DNA of 64,000 nucleotides from Zonotrichia leucophrys gambelii (GCF_028769735.1 NC_088173.1:67580963-67644962); one strand, 5' to 3'; shown: positions 44,845-58,053, counted from the stretch's first letter. Notes: generated by a model from the letters alone, not told the origin. Made by a program: numbers and translations.

Positions 44845-45256
44845 CTGTGTTTTATGGCCTTTGACTCAAGACAGTGGTGGTGCCTTGTGAGGACTGACCT
44901 AGAACAGAGGCTGGACAGAGATAAAGAATAAAGCAGGGATTTATTAAAAGGCCTCAATGGATGCACCTTGGGCAGCACAAGAGCCCAGCCAGGGCTGCAC
45001 CCAAGATGAACCAAAATGGTCACAAAATGCACAACTGGTAACTGGTAACTTTTATAGGTTCTGGTCCATTTGCATATTGGAGTTCATTATCCAATTCCAG
45101 CTTTAGCCCATGTAGTCCCATCCTTCTTGTTTTTCTCTCTCCAGCCCACAGTGTTTGTGCTCTTGGGCTGAGATTTGGATCATTTGTCCTTGGTGCCCAG
45201 CTGGAGCAGGAATTGTTTTGTCTCCCTGCTCTGTGCAAAGAGTTCACCATGCCCTA
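44845..45256 (-). mobile_element. Probable solo LTR, family C
   Basis: On the minus strand there is a TATA box in CCTATAAAAGTTACC (near 45050). About 100 bp further on is TTTTAATAAATCCCTGC (near 44945), an AATAAA polyadenylation signal followed by GCTTTATTC. That spacing is typical of an LTR. A plausible 5' end is TGTTAGGGCATGG at about 45256. The 3' end is unclear and I could not find a target duplication. The sequence is unlike families A and B. The 'CTGGTAACTGGTAAC' at about 45034 is a small internal duplication. Confidence 0.55.
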
Positions 45257-45528
45257 ACATGAAGCTCAGAATTGCACACTAAAGCAGCACAGAATCTGAA
45301 AAATATAAAAGCCAAAACCTGAGGCATGAGTGGCAGCAGAAAGATTTGTCAAAGTGTGGCCAAATGGCAAAGCAGGGGCTGATGCAGATCTGCTGAGCCC
45401 AACGCTTCTGCCCACACCATCTACTCTGCTCTCAGAGATGCACCTCAGCCCCAGGGGACAGATGGGCAGAGGTGGGTGACAGACAGGAGCGCTGTTCTGC
45501 CCACAAACCTCTCCCAACATCGGATGTG

Positions 45529-45914
45529 TGTCATGGATGCATTTTATGAAAAATCCTTTCTTTAGGATTTTTCCTCCTGAGAAGCTGGGAGGCCTCAGGA
45601 ACAAAATGTAAACATTGATTATCTGCTGCTGTGGAATGCAACAGGTGCATCTGTGATTGGTCTCATGTGGTTGTTTCTAATTAATGGCCAATCACAGCCC
45701 AGCTGGGTTGGACCCTCTGTCTGAGACAGAAGCTTTTGTTATCATTCCATTCCTTTTCTACTCTTAGCCAGCCTTCTGATGAAATCCTTTCTTCTATTCT
45801 TTTAGTATAGTTTTAATATAATATATATCATAAAATAATAAATCAGCCTTCTGAATCATGGAGTCAGATCCTCGTCTCTTCCCTCATCCTAAGAGCCCTG
45901 TGAACACGGTCACA
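45529..45914 (+). mobile_element. Solo LTR, family B, copy B4
   Basis: The element is 386 bp, starts TGTCATGGATGC and ends CACGGTCACA. Its flanks are GATGTG (45523-45528) and GACGTG (45915-45920), a 6-bp target duplication with one mismatch. It has 'AAAATCCTTTCTTTAGGATT', 'AACATTGATTATCTGCTGCT', a CCAATCACAG box, 'TTTTAGTATAGTTTTAATAT', AATAAA at 45837-45842 and 'GGAGTCAGATCCTCGTCTC'. It is closest to copy B5. No internal sequence remains. Confidence 0.9.
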
Positions 45915-45920
45915 GACGTG

Positions 45921-48900
45921 CAAAATGCAGGAATGTGCAGAATGATATCTTAAAAACCTGATCCCAGCACCCACAAGAACTTCACAAAGAGGAGACAATC
46001 TTCAGAAACAATACAAATGAAGATTTGTTAAGCTGCTACCTTGAATTCTAAATTAAATATGCATATTTGGGTGCTTTTCTTTGGAAAGTTGATGCCTTTG
46101 TCTATCTTAAACTGCCAGATTGAAAGTGAGACTTTTTGTTTAATTTCAAGGAACTGATTAAATGGGATAAGTTAAATATTTTTTTTTTGGCTTGACTTTT
46201 TTACTACTCTTCTAATTAAACACTGGACTAATCTTGTATTGTGGGTTTTGATGAGATAACTCATCACTTGATCACTCACAATGGATGGCTTTGTTGTCAA
46301 ATTAACTACTGAGTGTGCCTTGGGGGATGCAGTTATATTTTTTTCCTTTCCTTTCATTGAAAATATTGTGTTTGAATCAAAGTACTTGAAATTAAACTTT
46401 TATATGAGAGAGTAAAAAGTTGGGTGCTCGAATTTCAAAAGGAGCTTTTATGTTGGTGGATTTCTACTTAAATTTTCAGTTGCTAAATGTGATTAAAGAC
46501 ACATTTTCATCCAACAGCCTGAAATCAAGGAGGAAATCACAGCAAGTGTTGGAATATAGATCCTCTCTCACCACTTCCATCTGCTGAGAATATTTTCCAT
46601 GATCAGGATCACACACACAACCTGCTTTAGCCCTGAATTTCACCTCTCTGCTCCTGCTGTATTTGTCCCACGTGGCCTGCACTACCCAAGCCTACAATAT
46701 CTGCTGCTATAAAAGTGCAGGGTGGAGAGAGAGAAAGACAAAGGCTGAAAATCCTTTGGTGTTCCATGACAACATAGCCATGTACAATGGCATAAAAATA
46801 AAACATCAGTCAAAAATCCTTGGCATGTAGCCCTTGGAGGAAGACAAAAAGCTAGATAATTTCTTAAGGTGTATTTTAGTTCTAATTACCATTGTTTCCT
46901 GAAAATCAAAATTTTAATAGTTAGATGAGTATACTCTTCTGACATCAAATCATTCTTTCATTCAAGATAGTTTTACAACATGGCTTCAATTTGTTTTCTT
47001 GCACAATTTCATTACATGATTATTCAGAGATTTGCTTATACTGGTAGAGACCATGAAGAATAAATTCACTGTCACACCACAAATGGAGAGTTTTGCTATC
47101 ACTCACCTAAATTGCAGTGTTATAGTCTGTGAGTTGAATCGTACTGCTTTTTTCTTGTTTTTCTACGTGAGTCATGATTTACATCCCAGTGAGAGAAAAA
47201 TGATACAAATTACACGACCAGCAAGAAATCAAAAGGGGGAAAAGATGGATGAAAGGAGAATCAAATCTACAGATTTATGAACTAATAGTGCAATTTACAT
47301 AATGTCTTTACCTCTGTGTTTTATTATTGCTTTATTTATCTCTTTGTTCTCGGGTTAATCTCATATTCATTTGTCCCATAGATAAATTCTAGATTATTAA
47401 AATATGAATTAGATGAGAGGACATGCTGTCTGATTAAAATAATATCCGGTTACTGCATGCTGATATACACCCAGGCTAAAATCCAAATATTCAAGCATTA
47501 TCAAGCTACAGCATGTTTTAACAGCATAGCCTAAAACTACTAATTGTATTACAGGAATTAAGGGTGGGTTTTATTCACTAAATGAGAACAGCAAATAATG
47601 AAGTAAATGATTTAGCAAGCAGAGGTTCTCCCAGGCTGCATCTTAATGTATCACTGGAGAGCCTTGTCAGCTTCTGTTCAGAAAGACAGCCTATTAAAAA
47701 TGGCATATACAGGAAAAAACAGAACTTTTGAAAGAGAATTGAGGCTGATTAATGTCTAAAATATTTATTTTAAAATTTACTTAACAGATAAGAGAGATAA
47801 CAGCTATTGCTACTGCAGCAAAATTTGTGCTGGGTTGTGATTAGAATGCAATGCACTGAGTTTTTATCAACATGCTAAAATTAGTGCATCATTCACTTCC
47901 TCAGTGTAATAAATAAAAATGTATACATAAATAATTAAAAATCAATAGTGATATGATTAAAGCATTTGTGATATGAATAAAAACATTTCATTCCTCACCC
48001 AGTACCATAACAAGAAGAGTGGGATATTTCCAGGATGTCTCAAGTTCACCAACTCTGGGTTCCAAAGATCTGATTCAGGCCCTGAACAGGAGAATCTCCC
48101 ACCTTTATCTCCCATGGGGAGGTTTTGTTTTGTCCCTTGCTGGATGCCCAAACTTAAAAATCAGGATTTGCAAACCCAGGCAATTTTGATCTATGTTAAT
48201 GTCCTGTGTTCCTTGAATTAAGAATTCTTGGGGCCAGGAAAATGATGCACCGAACGCTTGTTTAGTAACTAAAGACAGCAGAGATATGGCCTGATCCTTC
48301 TTTAATTAAATTCAATTTAGAGAGTCCCATTAAGTCTAAATAATATGAATTTAGAGTTTAATGAATAATATGCATATTATTTCTGTTTTGAAGGGTACAT
48401 ACGGAACCACTAATAATAAAAAATGCACTTTTCAACAACCTTCTTTATTGTTATGACTTCCTGAGTCAATTAAGATTTTAATTATAGACTCAATATTGCA
48501 CGTTTTCATTTGTAATGCAGTTAAAAACTAGATTGCTACTGCTGAAGAAAGCTTAGATATAATGTCATTAATTCAAAGTTATACATTGGAATGCAATCTG
48601 TTACCATTTGATTAACCTATCAGGCATCTAGATGTGTTAAAGTGTTTTGCTGGCATTTCAAACACCATTTGAATATCAGTAAGAAATTGGCTAAACTGTG
48701 CTAATTGACACTCTGGAAGTGGATTGGTTAGGAACTTGTAGCTGCTTTGAAATATCTCAGTTAAAGCCTAATCTTTCTCAAGTAGATTGCACTTAAAATA
48801 TTTTAATGGACATAATTAAAACTTAATTGTTTATGTTATTTTTTTCATCGTAATTGGCAGATTAATTAGATATGGATTACACAGTACTGTTTAATAGGTG

Positions 48901-51900
48901 TTCTTGTTATCAGTTGACATTTAAGACTGTGGCAATCACTGTTCTTTCATGTTTTCTCATGAGAAACAGTGCTTTGGAAAAGAAAGAATAGATGTAATTG
49001 TCCTGATTTTATGGAGCACTGAAATTGCTACACTGGATCAGAGCTATGAACTTTCATCTTCCCTGATGTGTGCAAGAACCAGATGCTGCAAAAGAATGAA
49101 TAAATCCTCCTATTCCCACTCAGCAGATGTTCAATATCTCCCCATGGAGGTCTCATTGTAATCCCAAAGGATTTGGATTAAACCATTAAGTACAGGGTTC
49201 ATTTTATTTTCTTTTATAAATCTCTGGTAGTTTGGACTAGGATCTGTCTGAATATTTCTTCTCCATATAAACCCACAGCTTCTATCTTCTCTAATTCTGA
49301 CTATTTCCTTAGTTAAGACCACAAATTAATGATAGAGTGCATTTTAAAATGATAAAAACCAAGTGTTTGCAAAAAATCCACAAAAGATCACCCCTGAAAT
49401 TACAAATGCTGGTCTCAACTCCGGATTTCTTTGTATTAAGAAAAGGAACACTAGGGAGAAAGGAAGTAAATAAAATTTTATAGAAGTAATTCGGATCTGC
49501 AAATTTTTCTTGGGAGAAAATTACAATCCATCAGTATTTCTGAAAAAAAAAATAAAAAACACACAAAAAAAAACCCAAAAAAACCAAACAAACTAACAAA
49601 CAAAAAAAACTTGACAAAAAAAAAGAATCATATAAGAAATATCGAGCCTTTGTGCTAAAGAAGTCACACCTGCTCCCTAGGGATCAGCAGAAAATGGCTA
49701 AAATTGTCATGAATAGTGACAGGATTCAGTAAGAGCATGGCAGGACCATCTTTTTGGGCCCTGTCTCAGGGACATCACAGATCTCATCTGTCTGCCTGGC
49801 CAGCACTGGGACTAATTCCTGACTAATTCCAATGTCAAAACTTCCCCAATGTTTCCTTCCAGAAAGGCTGACTGAAAACCTTCTTGCTTCTCACCAGCCG
49901 TTCACCAAAATTCACATCACTCTTTTATGAAATGCAAACAAGCTTTAACTGCAAATTCTCAATCAATTTTATTCACAGAAAATGTTAAATTCAATGTATG
50001 AATCCTGGGAAAGGGACATAGCTACCTCAGGGTGCAGTGAATAATCATACCTGAGTTTCCACTGAATTCCCAAACTTTTATGTGCTTCCTCCTATTTTTC
50101 CAAGAAATTTCCCTGAAAAATTTGCTCACACTGTGGCATGAGGCTGTCTGCAATGTGAGCACGTGACAATTAAAGATAAATACATGTGGAAAATGTCATT
50201 TTTACTGTCTATAGAATATGTAGAGAGGCAGATAAGAGTCAGACTCTCACCCTTGAGCTGGAAGCCTCTGGCACAGGATCCAAAATCTAAAAGCATCAGT
50301 GACCAATATAAGACTGAGAGAGAGCAATGTGCCTCAAGATAAGAACATAAAGAAAAAAAAATCTGGAAAAAAACCCCATTAAATGTCCAGAGATTTGGGA
50401 AATGTCTTGGGTAGAACAAGTGAGAAACACTAAAAATGGATGTGAGTATAAACTCATTGACTCTCTGCTTCCTTAGTCTAGATTCCATTCTCTGTTATGG
50501 ATTTAAACATATATATTTTAAAATAACTGAGAGCGGATTAAAGAGAGATTAAATCTTCTATCTTTTTCTCTCCAGGGAAAAGTTCCTAATTGCTGCCCTT
50601 CTACTGGTAGTGGATAAAGGATATAGAAAAATCTGAGCCTAATGATTAGAGATCTGGTGTAGGAAAAGGGATTTCATGTTTCATTTCCTGACCTCTTTGG
50701 AAACTTTGTACAGGAAAATTTCAAAAATTTCAAAAAAGAAATGAACCCCTCAGAGAGGCAACATCACAACCAACTCTTGCCTTCCTGACCACCTGGCTGT
50801 GGAGGAGGGTCCTACAAGGGTAAATATCCTTTGAATGGTTGAAGGTGCTTAGGAAAAATCACAAAAACCAGGGAAACACTGTTGGGCAGAAAAGAAGAGA
50901 GATTTTAATCCTGTGCTTTCCTTCTGACCCTATGAGAATTTTCCTTCCCATGCTAGGGCTAACCCAGGGCTAACAACATGTACAGTTCTGTTGGAATAAC
51001 CAAGGATAATATTTTCTTTTTTGCAAACATGAATATTCATGCAATCATAGATATATAATCTTCAAAGCCATCTTCAGTCTATCCATCCCTCCCAGTTCAA
51101 GGCAGAGTGAATGCTATATTTAGTCTGCAGCTTCCCAGATAAAGAATTTAGAGCAGCAGCAGCAAAGGGGGAGAAGAAAAATGGGCTGTATTGAAATTGT
51201 CCTGGGATACATTACATAGTAATTCATGAACCTGCTGTAGCTAATGCTGTTATCACAAATCTGCTGTTATTTACTGTGCTAGGGCGTGCAAAGAAATGCT
51301 CAATTCAGTTTTACATATGTAAATTAAACACATAAACCTGCACATCTTTCCTTATTAGGCTGTGAAATGTTATGACTCAAATGTGACAAATAAGTTTTTC
51401 GTAGGTACTGGTGGCCGTCCATTTTAAACTATTCCCTGCAGACCACAAATACCTTTACATCCTAATGAATTCCCAGACTCTCTGGCAGAATCAGCCAAAT
51501 AGATTTTAAATATTTTAAAGCATTTCTGAATAAGATAGTAAGTAGTCCACTCTAGATTTATTATATTCCCCAGCAAATAAAAGACTTTTCCTATTGTTTT
51601 TTTTTCTCTTGCTTCAGTTTAATTGCTGTCTGGATACTTGAAGAAAAATTTGATTAATTTCAACAGATGAAGAGTCATTTGAGTTAAAATCCACCTTAGA
51701 GCTTTCCACATTCCATCTTCTTGCATTAACACAGAGCTGAGACTGCCAGCTGTAAGGAAGTTTTGATCTATTTTACCAGCCAGTAACGTGGAATTTGAGA
51801 ATTCAAAGCTGAATCCCCAGATGTACCACAGATTTAATTTGTGACATAAAGAGGTCCCCTAGTTACTTTGTACCTCATATTAACCTCTGAAAAAAAAAAA

Positions 51901-54439
51901 AATCTATGTTCATCTCACAGTAAATTTTGATGTCTAAAATATATTACAAATGAAAAAGGAGAAAGGAACTGACATGCAATCTCTCTCCCAAGGACATGGG
52001 CAATGAAAAGTTCAGGGAAAGGAAAGAAATGGGGAACTGATTGCACATTTTGGTTCCTCAATTAATGATGCTGAGAAGGTTTGACAAAAGAGACATCATA
52101 ATTACCCAAATCTTGTGGAAGAAGTAAAGCCACAGACAAAGAAGAATATTTGGGTCCATTCTTGGCTTGGCAGTACCTATTCCAAAGCTACACAAACAAG
52201 ATGAAACACAAGTTATATCCAATGTTTTTGCTTTTCTAAAATTTGAGGACCCTTTAGTTGATATAATTTTACCAGTATTAGAAAAGCACTCTCGCTCTTC
52301 ATTCTAATAATTGGTGCAATCTTGTCAGCATTAAAATATAGTTCTAATTACCTACATTCAATAATGCAGAATATAAATAGGAATGGGAAAATGAGCAATC
52401 TTGTAATCAAAGGAGACAGAAACTTAATTTGGATTTATATTTTCAAAATAATGAAAGATTGAGATAGAATGCATTTTTTGCAAGTTTTGAGGAGAGGGTA
52501 CTTTGTAAAGGAGAACATAGAATGAGCTTGAGTAGTGTCGGTGAAGATATTAAAATAGACATTAGGTGAGATCAACTGGGATCTCAAATACCCTTCTATC
52601 AGGGATAGTGAAGTCTGGGAAAAAAAAAAAAAAACAAACTTCTAAAACTCCATAGTTTTAAGTATGGGAATTGCTGTCCTCTGTATATCAAGAAAAATCT
52701 TGAACCACTGATCCATTCTTCTGTATGCTTGTGGAAGGGTAAAATGTTTTATATGAAAATTCAAAGCCTACATCAGGCAGACAAAGAAAAACCTATTTAG
52801 ACTGAGTTTTGTGCTGCATTATTCTTACTTGTAAAGGCAAAACCTGTGACTGGACTTGATCACTAACCACATGCCTAGGTGCACATGCAAGACTTGTGAT
52901 AGATGGGTAAATTGTATTTTTAACAACTATTACTTCTGGAAAGGATATGGCTTACAAAGAAAATAATCATGCTAGAAAATCCAGTTTCACCTTTCAGAAA
53001 TTCCAATACAGTGGTTTGATGTGTCATTTGAAAGAAGAGAGTACACGGATTGGGAGTGAGGAATGAAAAATGTTTGTGTTTATCCAGAATTCCTTGAAAA
53101 ATAATAAAAATTTAAGCAGAGGATTTTTATATATCTGAACTCAGGAAGGCAGCTGAACTGTTTTCTGAAAGGACTTTCCTTTGCATGCCTGTGTCAGGTA
53201 CAAGGAACATTAATTCTTAAACCTGTTCTTGGCTGCTCTTGGACACATTCTGTTTAGAGCAAGGCATGTTACCTGCCAGGGCTGTGACTCGAGAGACCAG
53301 GTACTTTTACAGAGCTAAAAGTTTGTCAGCCTCAAACTTCACGGATTCCTGGCTTTCCTCAGGCAGATGATTAAGAATTTTTTCTTGACAAGAAGATTTT
53401 AGGTAAGATATACATTCTAAAATGATGGAAAACTTTTGTCTGATCATTCATCTGCAATGCTGTTGCTTTGCAGGGAGCCAGCTGTGCCTGTCAGGAATGC
53501 AACACCATAAATTTGATAGATTGGTATTTTCTTCTTTTATGGAAAGGTGAGAGGTAGGCCCTAGGAAGTACTTATGCCTTAGAAGTAGAAAATTTTGAAT
53601 TTGGTTTTATTTTAGGGCTTTCCCACACCTACGACTGGGCCATTGAGAAGCACAGACAGCCACAAAGTAACTATATTCCAATACCCACAAGTGTCCATTA
53701 AGCATTCTCCATACCTACAGGGAACCAGATTTTCTTCAAGGCAGGAAAAGCCCTTTTGAGTATAATTAACCTCATCAAATTGAATTTTTATCAATTTACT
53801 TTCACAGGAACTGCCCTGTGTGTATTTACTGGCTTCTGTTCCTATATACTACTTGCTTTGTTTTTAAGTAATATTGCTCGCTTCTACTTTGTTACAAATC
53901 ACTGCCCTTCAGGGGGATTAGTCAGGAGTCTTATGCAACAAACCTATAAAGAAGTGGAGGGAATATCAACCAGTGATTAATCACATACAGGTCTCAAAAA
54001 GAGATTTCTTCCCCTTTTATCCGTATCTCCTCAGTCTCCAGCTTCCTGAGACAAAGCTGAGTTTATCTGCAGACTGGCAATAACAGCATACACTGTGGAG
54101 GTGAAGAGGAGATGAACCAAGCCTCTTTATGGAACTGCTACAGGCGAAAGGAATGCCCCAAAGGGCTGGAATTGGCAGTTAACTCTAAGCTATTTTCTTC
54201 AGAAGTACAAAAATAGCCTTTACATCTTCCACCAGAGCAAAACATTGAGCCACTGCATTTAGACAAGAGAGCATTCTTTCAAAATTGGCAAGGGAGAAAT
54301 GTTTTGGTTGTTGTGTTGTTCTTTCACACCAGCTGAGAGGTTTGTGAGGTTTGTGCCTGCAGTTTACTCAGCAAATTTCAGAGCATCTCTAAGGTTTTAT
54401 TTGTGTTCCTCTAAGCCTTGGCCTTGAGATTCAAAATGA
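45921..54439. other. Long repeat-poor stretch with possible conserved non-coding DNA
   Basis: Over 8.5 kb I see no CR1, LTR or gene. Only small low-complexity runs appear: A-rich at about 49539-49625, poly-A at about 51889 and 52620. Parts such as 47400-47660, 48290-48940 and 51230-51560 are rich in TAATTA, ATTTGCAT-like and TGACAnnT-like motifs without simple repetition. That texture is common in conserved developmental enhancers. This is an inference from appearance only. The longest open frame (50126-50488, 120 codons) shows no recognisable domain. Confidence 0.45.
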
Positions 54440-54444
54440 CCCAG

Positions 54445-55189
54445 TTTCTTAGGTTGGAAATGGGGATGTGTATTCTATTTCCACCTGTCAGAGGTGGGGC
54501 AGTTCTCTGCTGTTCATTGGGCAGTTTTCTTTATCTCTCCCACAACCAATCCTCCCTCCAGGAGATCTCCTCTGTTCATGGGCCATTAATTATTAATTAT
54601 CTTCTGTCCATGGGCCATTAATTATTAATTATCTTCTGTCCATGGCCAGTGAGTGTCCCTGCATGGCTGATCCAATCCCAGCATCCCATGGGGAGATGCT
54701 CCGCCCAGGGGAGGAGCCAAGCATTCCTGCCTGGATCCAATCTGAGCTTTGGGACACCCCAGCAGCCTTTGCCCCCTGCATTGCCAGAGGAGCAGCTTTC
54801 TGCTGCCCTGCATGGCCAGAGGGAGCCCAGGCCCATCTGCAGCAGCCCTGGAGCTGCAGAGGAAAACTCCCCCCTTGTGCAGGATCCCTGCTGCAGCAGA
54901 GCCACAGCTGGCACTGCAGGAGGGCTGAGCCCCCATGGGATGGGGCTGGGACACCCCCTGACACACAGGGGGCAGGGACTGCTCTGACTCTGGCAGGGTT
55001 GTTTTGTATTACTGCATTTTTATTTTATTTTTTCTCTAGGAACGAACTGTTATTCCTACTCCCATATCTTTGCCTAAGAGCCCCTTCATTTCAAAATTAT
55101 AACAGGTCAAAGGGAGGGTGTTTACATTTTCCATTTCAAGGGAGGGTCCTGCCTTCCTTAGCAGACACCTGGCTTTTCAAACCAAAACA
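54445..55189 (+). mobile_element. Probable solo LTR, ERVL-like (family D)
   Basis: A block of about 745 bp of distinctly higher G+C begins near TTTCTTAGGTTGG and ends TTTTCAAACCAAAACA. The 5-mer CCCAG flanks it on both sides (54440-54444 and 55190-55194). A 5-bp target duplication fits ERVL-type elements, but the start does not have the canonical TG, so the 5' limit is uncertain. The body has 'AGGTGGGGCAGTTCTCTGC', a CCAATCC box, a GC-rich middle and 'GCAGACACCTGGC' near the end. Overlapping open frames on both strands, up to 190 codons at 54642-55214, come from this GC-rich body. None has a recognised domain. Confidence 0.65.
54577..54640. repeat. 32-bp tandem duplication inside LTR D
   Basis: Two identical 32-bp units starting CATGGGCCATTAATTATT run at 54577-54608 and 54609-54640, followed by a partial CATGGCC. 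The exact identity points to a recent duplication in the U3 part of this LTR. Confidence 0.95.
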
Positions 55190-55199
55190 CCCAGTGTGT

Positions 55200-55311
55200 G
55201 TAGGCCAGGTTTGATGGGGCCCTGAGCAACCTGATCTTGTGGGTGATGCTGGAACCAGATGATCCCTAAGGGTCCCTTCCAACCCAGACCATTCTATGAT
55301 TCCATGATACA
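55200..55311 (+). mobile_element. CR1 LINE 3' fragment
   Basis: The plus strand shows 'GGCCAGGTTTGATGGGGCCC', 'TGAGCAACCTGATCT', 'CCAGATGATCCCTAAGGGTC' and 'CTTCCAACCCAGACC', ending with the CR1 terminal 'ATTCTATGATTCCATGAT'. It is strongly 5'-truncated and directly abuts LTR D. Confidence 0.9.
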
Positions 55312-55576
55312 CTTCCAGTTTAGCACAGCCTCAAAACTAACTGGATAATTCTGTATCATCCCAAATACTCCAAGTGATGCTCTAGGGAACCAAGTGAATA
55401 ATTTTAAAGCCTCAAAGCCTCACATCACATCCCAGCGTTGACAGAAGGCCATACCAGACCTGGCACTCATGTGCAAGACTGAAGAATTCAGCTGAGGTCT
55501 TTTCAGGCAGTGATGGCTCAGGGCTGAAGGATGGACACACCAATCCCACAGGTTAAAGATCTCCTTTAAATCTGCC

Positions 55577-55940
55577 TGTTAAAGACATGTTTAATGAAAA
55601 ATCCTTTCCTTAGCATTTTTTCTCCTGCGAAGCTGAGAAGCCTCAGGAACAAAATGTAAACATTGATTATCTGCTGCTGTGGAATGCAACAGGTGCATCT
55701 GGGATTGGTTTTATGTGGTTGTTCCTAATTAATGGCCAATCACAGTCTGAGACACAAGATTTTGTTGTCATTCTTTCATTTTCTATTCTAAGCTAGCCTT
55801 CTGAAGAAATCCTTTCTTCTATTCTTTTAGTATAGTTTTAATATAAAATATATCATAAAACAATAAATCAAGCCTTCTGAAACATGGAGTCAGATCCTCG
55901 TCTCTTCCCTCATCCTAAGACCCCTGTGAACATGGTCACA
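55577..55940 (+). mobile_element. Solo LTR, family B, copy B5
   Basis: The 364-bp copy starts TGTTAAAGACATG and ends CATGGTCACA, closely similar to B4 in all its blocks. The flanks are TCTGCC (55571-55576) and TCTGTG (55941-55946), agreeing at four of six positions, a decayed or uncertain target duplication. It has an internal deletion of about 20 bp relative to B4 near 55747. It lies immediately before a minus-strand CR1 piece. Confidence 0.85.
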
Positions 55941-55946
55941 TCTGTG

Positions 55947-56130
55947 CTCTTCCAGTTTAAAACCATGATCCCTTGTCCCATCACTACATTCCCATGTAAC
56001 ATCCCTCTCCAGCTCTCCTTAGCACTGGCAGGTGACAACACCTCCTTGGAGCCTCATTTTCTCAAGGTTTGACAACCCCAACTCTCTCAGCCTACCTTCA
56101 AATATCCACAACATGGATTGGTGCCTGTCC
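55947..56130 (-). mobile_element. CR1 LINE internal fragment
   Basis: Read on the minus strand this is the CR1 region just upstream of the 3' tail. The plus strand shows 'AGTTTAAAACCATGATCCC', 'TTGTCCCATCACTACATTC', 'GACAACCCCAACTCTCTCAG' and 'CCTACCTTC'. It is diverged and lacks both ends. Confidence 0.72.
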
Positions 56131-58050
56131 CACTCCTTCCTTATTCAAGAACACAGCCCAAATCATAGATTTAGTTCTGTTAAAAAGGCCTTCTTCCAAT
56201 CACATACATCAAAGTTTGGAGGAGGTGTAGAACATCAAGTTTACACCACTGAAGAATGCAGACAGTGTTTCTTTGGGGGTTTGGAGTTTCTTTTTAGCAC
56301 AGGGTCTTATTACCATTCCACCCTCTTTCCTATTCTGGCTTCCCTGTAGTGGAACTCACCAAACTAATTTAAAATGTTCAGGATTCACTGTTACTCGTTT
56401 ATAAATTGAGAATGTTCCATTCATTTCTTGCACAGGCATGTGCAGAGATTACTTGCTTGTTTTACAAGTGTTATGTAGCATACAATCCCTTTGTTCCAGA
56501 AGTTAAGACCTCAGCTACAGACATTTTGCTTTGGATTAAAAATTGGCATGCACTGCTTCCTTCAGAAACATAATTCTTTTGGCAAAATGCCCTTCTATAC
56601 TTCAACAAGTCTTCCTTCTTGAACATGGGTTTTTACTCTCTGCTTTTTTCACTGTTAAAAAGCCCTTTTAAAATTTTTATACACTTGGACATATATTTTC
56701 TATTTCATAACAAGGCCTCTGCTTTATTCTTGCTTAATATATGGTCAAGGGAAATTATTCTCCTTGATTTTAGTCATTATCAAATTGTACAATTTTTTTT
56801 TCTTTTTTCATTTCCAAATGTATAATTGACATGCATCCCTCTGTGTATCTGAATGAAAAATAAAAAATAAAAATTAATTTTAAAATAGTATTTAATAAGA
56901 CACAAAAAGTGTGTGTCTTGTTGGGCTGTATTACAAAAGCATCCATGAACTGAGGAGCAGAAATATGGAAAGAAAGCAAATAAAGCAAGTAATGGTGGGA
57001 TAAGTGATGGTTTTCCTCTTTTGCTGTCAATAAATACCTTCCTGCTCAGAATCCAAAGACAATTATAAGTACTCTGAATTACCCAGAAACAGTTTGTAGA
57101 GGGTGAAGGGAGAAAGTAATCTAACCCAGACTCATCTAAAAGTTAGATGAGTACATCTGAGCTACTTTGCACAATTATAACCATTGGGATTTTTTTTTCC
57201 CTTTATAACCATTGGGGAAAAAAATAAAAAATAAAGAATCCTCAGAGGGAAATTCATCCATCGGTGTAAAAGATCCCTGCCAGTGTGTGATGGGGCTTTT
57301 ACTGGGACAACCCAATTCCTAGCAGGCACTCAGACATCTAACAAGTAACAACAGAGATGAGTTCTACCCTGGATTAAAGCTTTATATCAAGTTCCCTAAA
57401 GTTTTTTCCCCCCATAATTTTGCTCCCCAAGTGTATTTACACAGCAGAATGGACAAATTGCCCTCTTAGCCTATGTGTGCTGCTTGACTTGTCAAAAAAT
57501 GCTGTTTTCATTTTACACAAGGCTAGCTGATAAAAATTGACAATTTTGCATGGGGTGTGAAATTATTCATTTAACTCTGGATTTTCCTGCTTTTCAATGC
57601 CATTTTTAATTGAACCACCTTTACATATTTATTAACTTACTCAGCTGGTTACAGGAATCAAAGAATTGAAATCATTGCAGAACTGAAGACTCATTTCACA
57701 AAACACTTAGATGAAGTTCAGACCAATATAATTTTCTTAGTGTCCAAACATCAAATCACTGTTTAAAGCAAGGAAAAATGGAAAGACAATCAAATCTAGG
57801 CCTTTACATGTGGCCGTAAAATTTGTGTGAATATTTAAGTATTTTTCTTTTAATGTGGAAAGTGCTCAGCTTTTATACATCACCCGAAAAAGTCTTTCTT
57901 AAACTATTTCTTTAATTATCTGTTCCCATTTCTTTCACCTCTATTTCTGACTGTGACTTTATCACTTTATCTATTAGAGCTTTTGTACCCCATATATTTA
58001 TTTTCATGTGTGCTGAGAAAAGACCAGCACAGTGAAGCATGCTCAGGGAC

Positions 58051-58053
<3 letters not shown>
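56131..58053. other. Unannotated AT-rich DNA
   Basis: No gene recognised. A duplicated 'TATAACCATTGGG' motif is at about 57177 and 57204. Open frames here are short and without features. Confidence 0.5.

Noticed and set aside
54642..55214. 190-codon open frame with overlapping frames on the other strand
   Set aside because: It lies in a GC-rich LTR with few stop codons; five overlapping frames on both strands point to composition, not coding.
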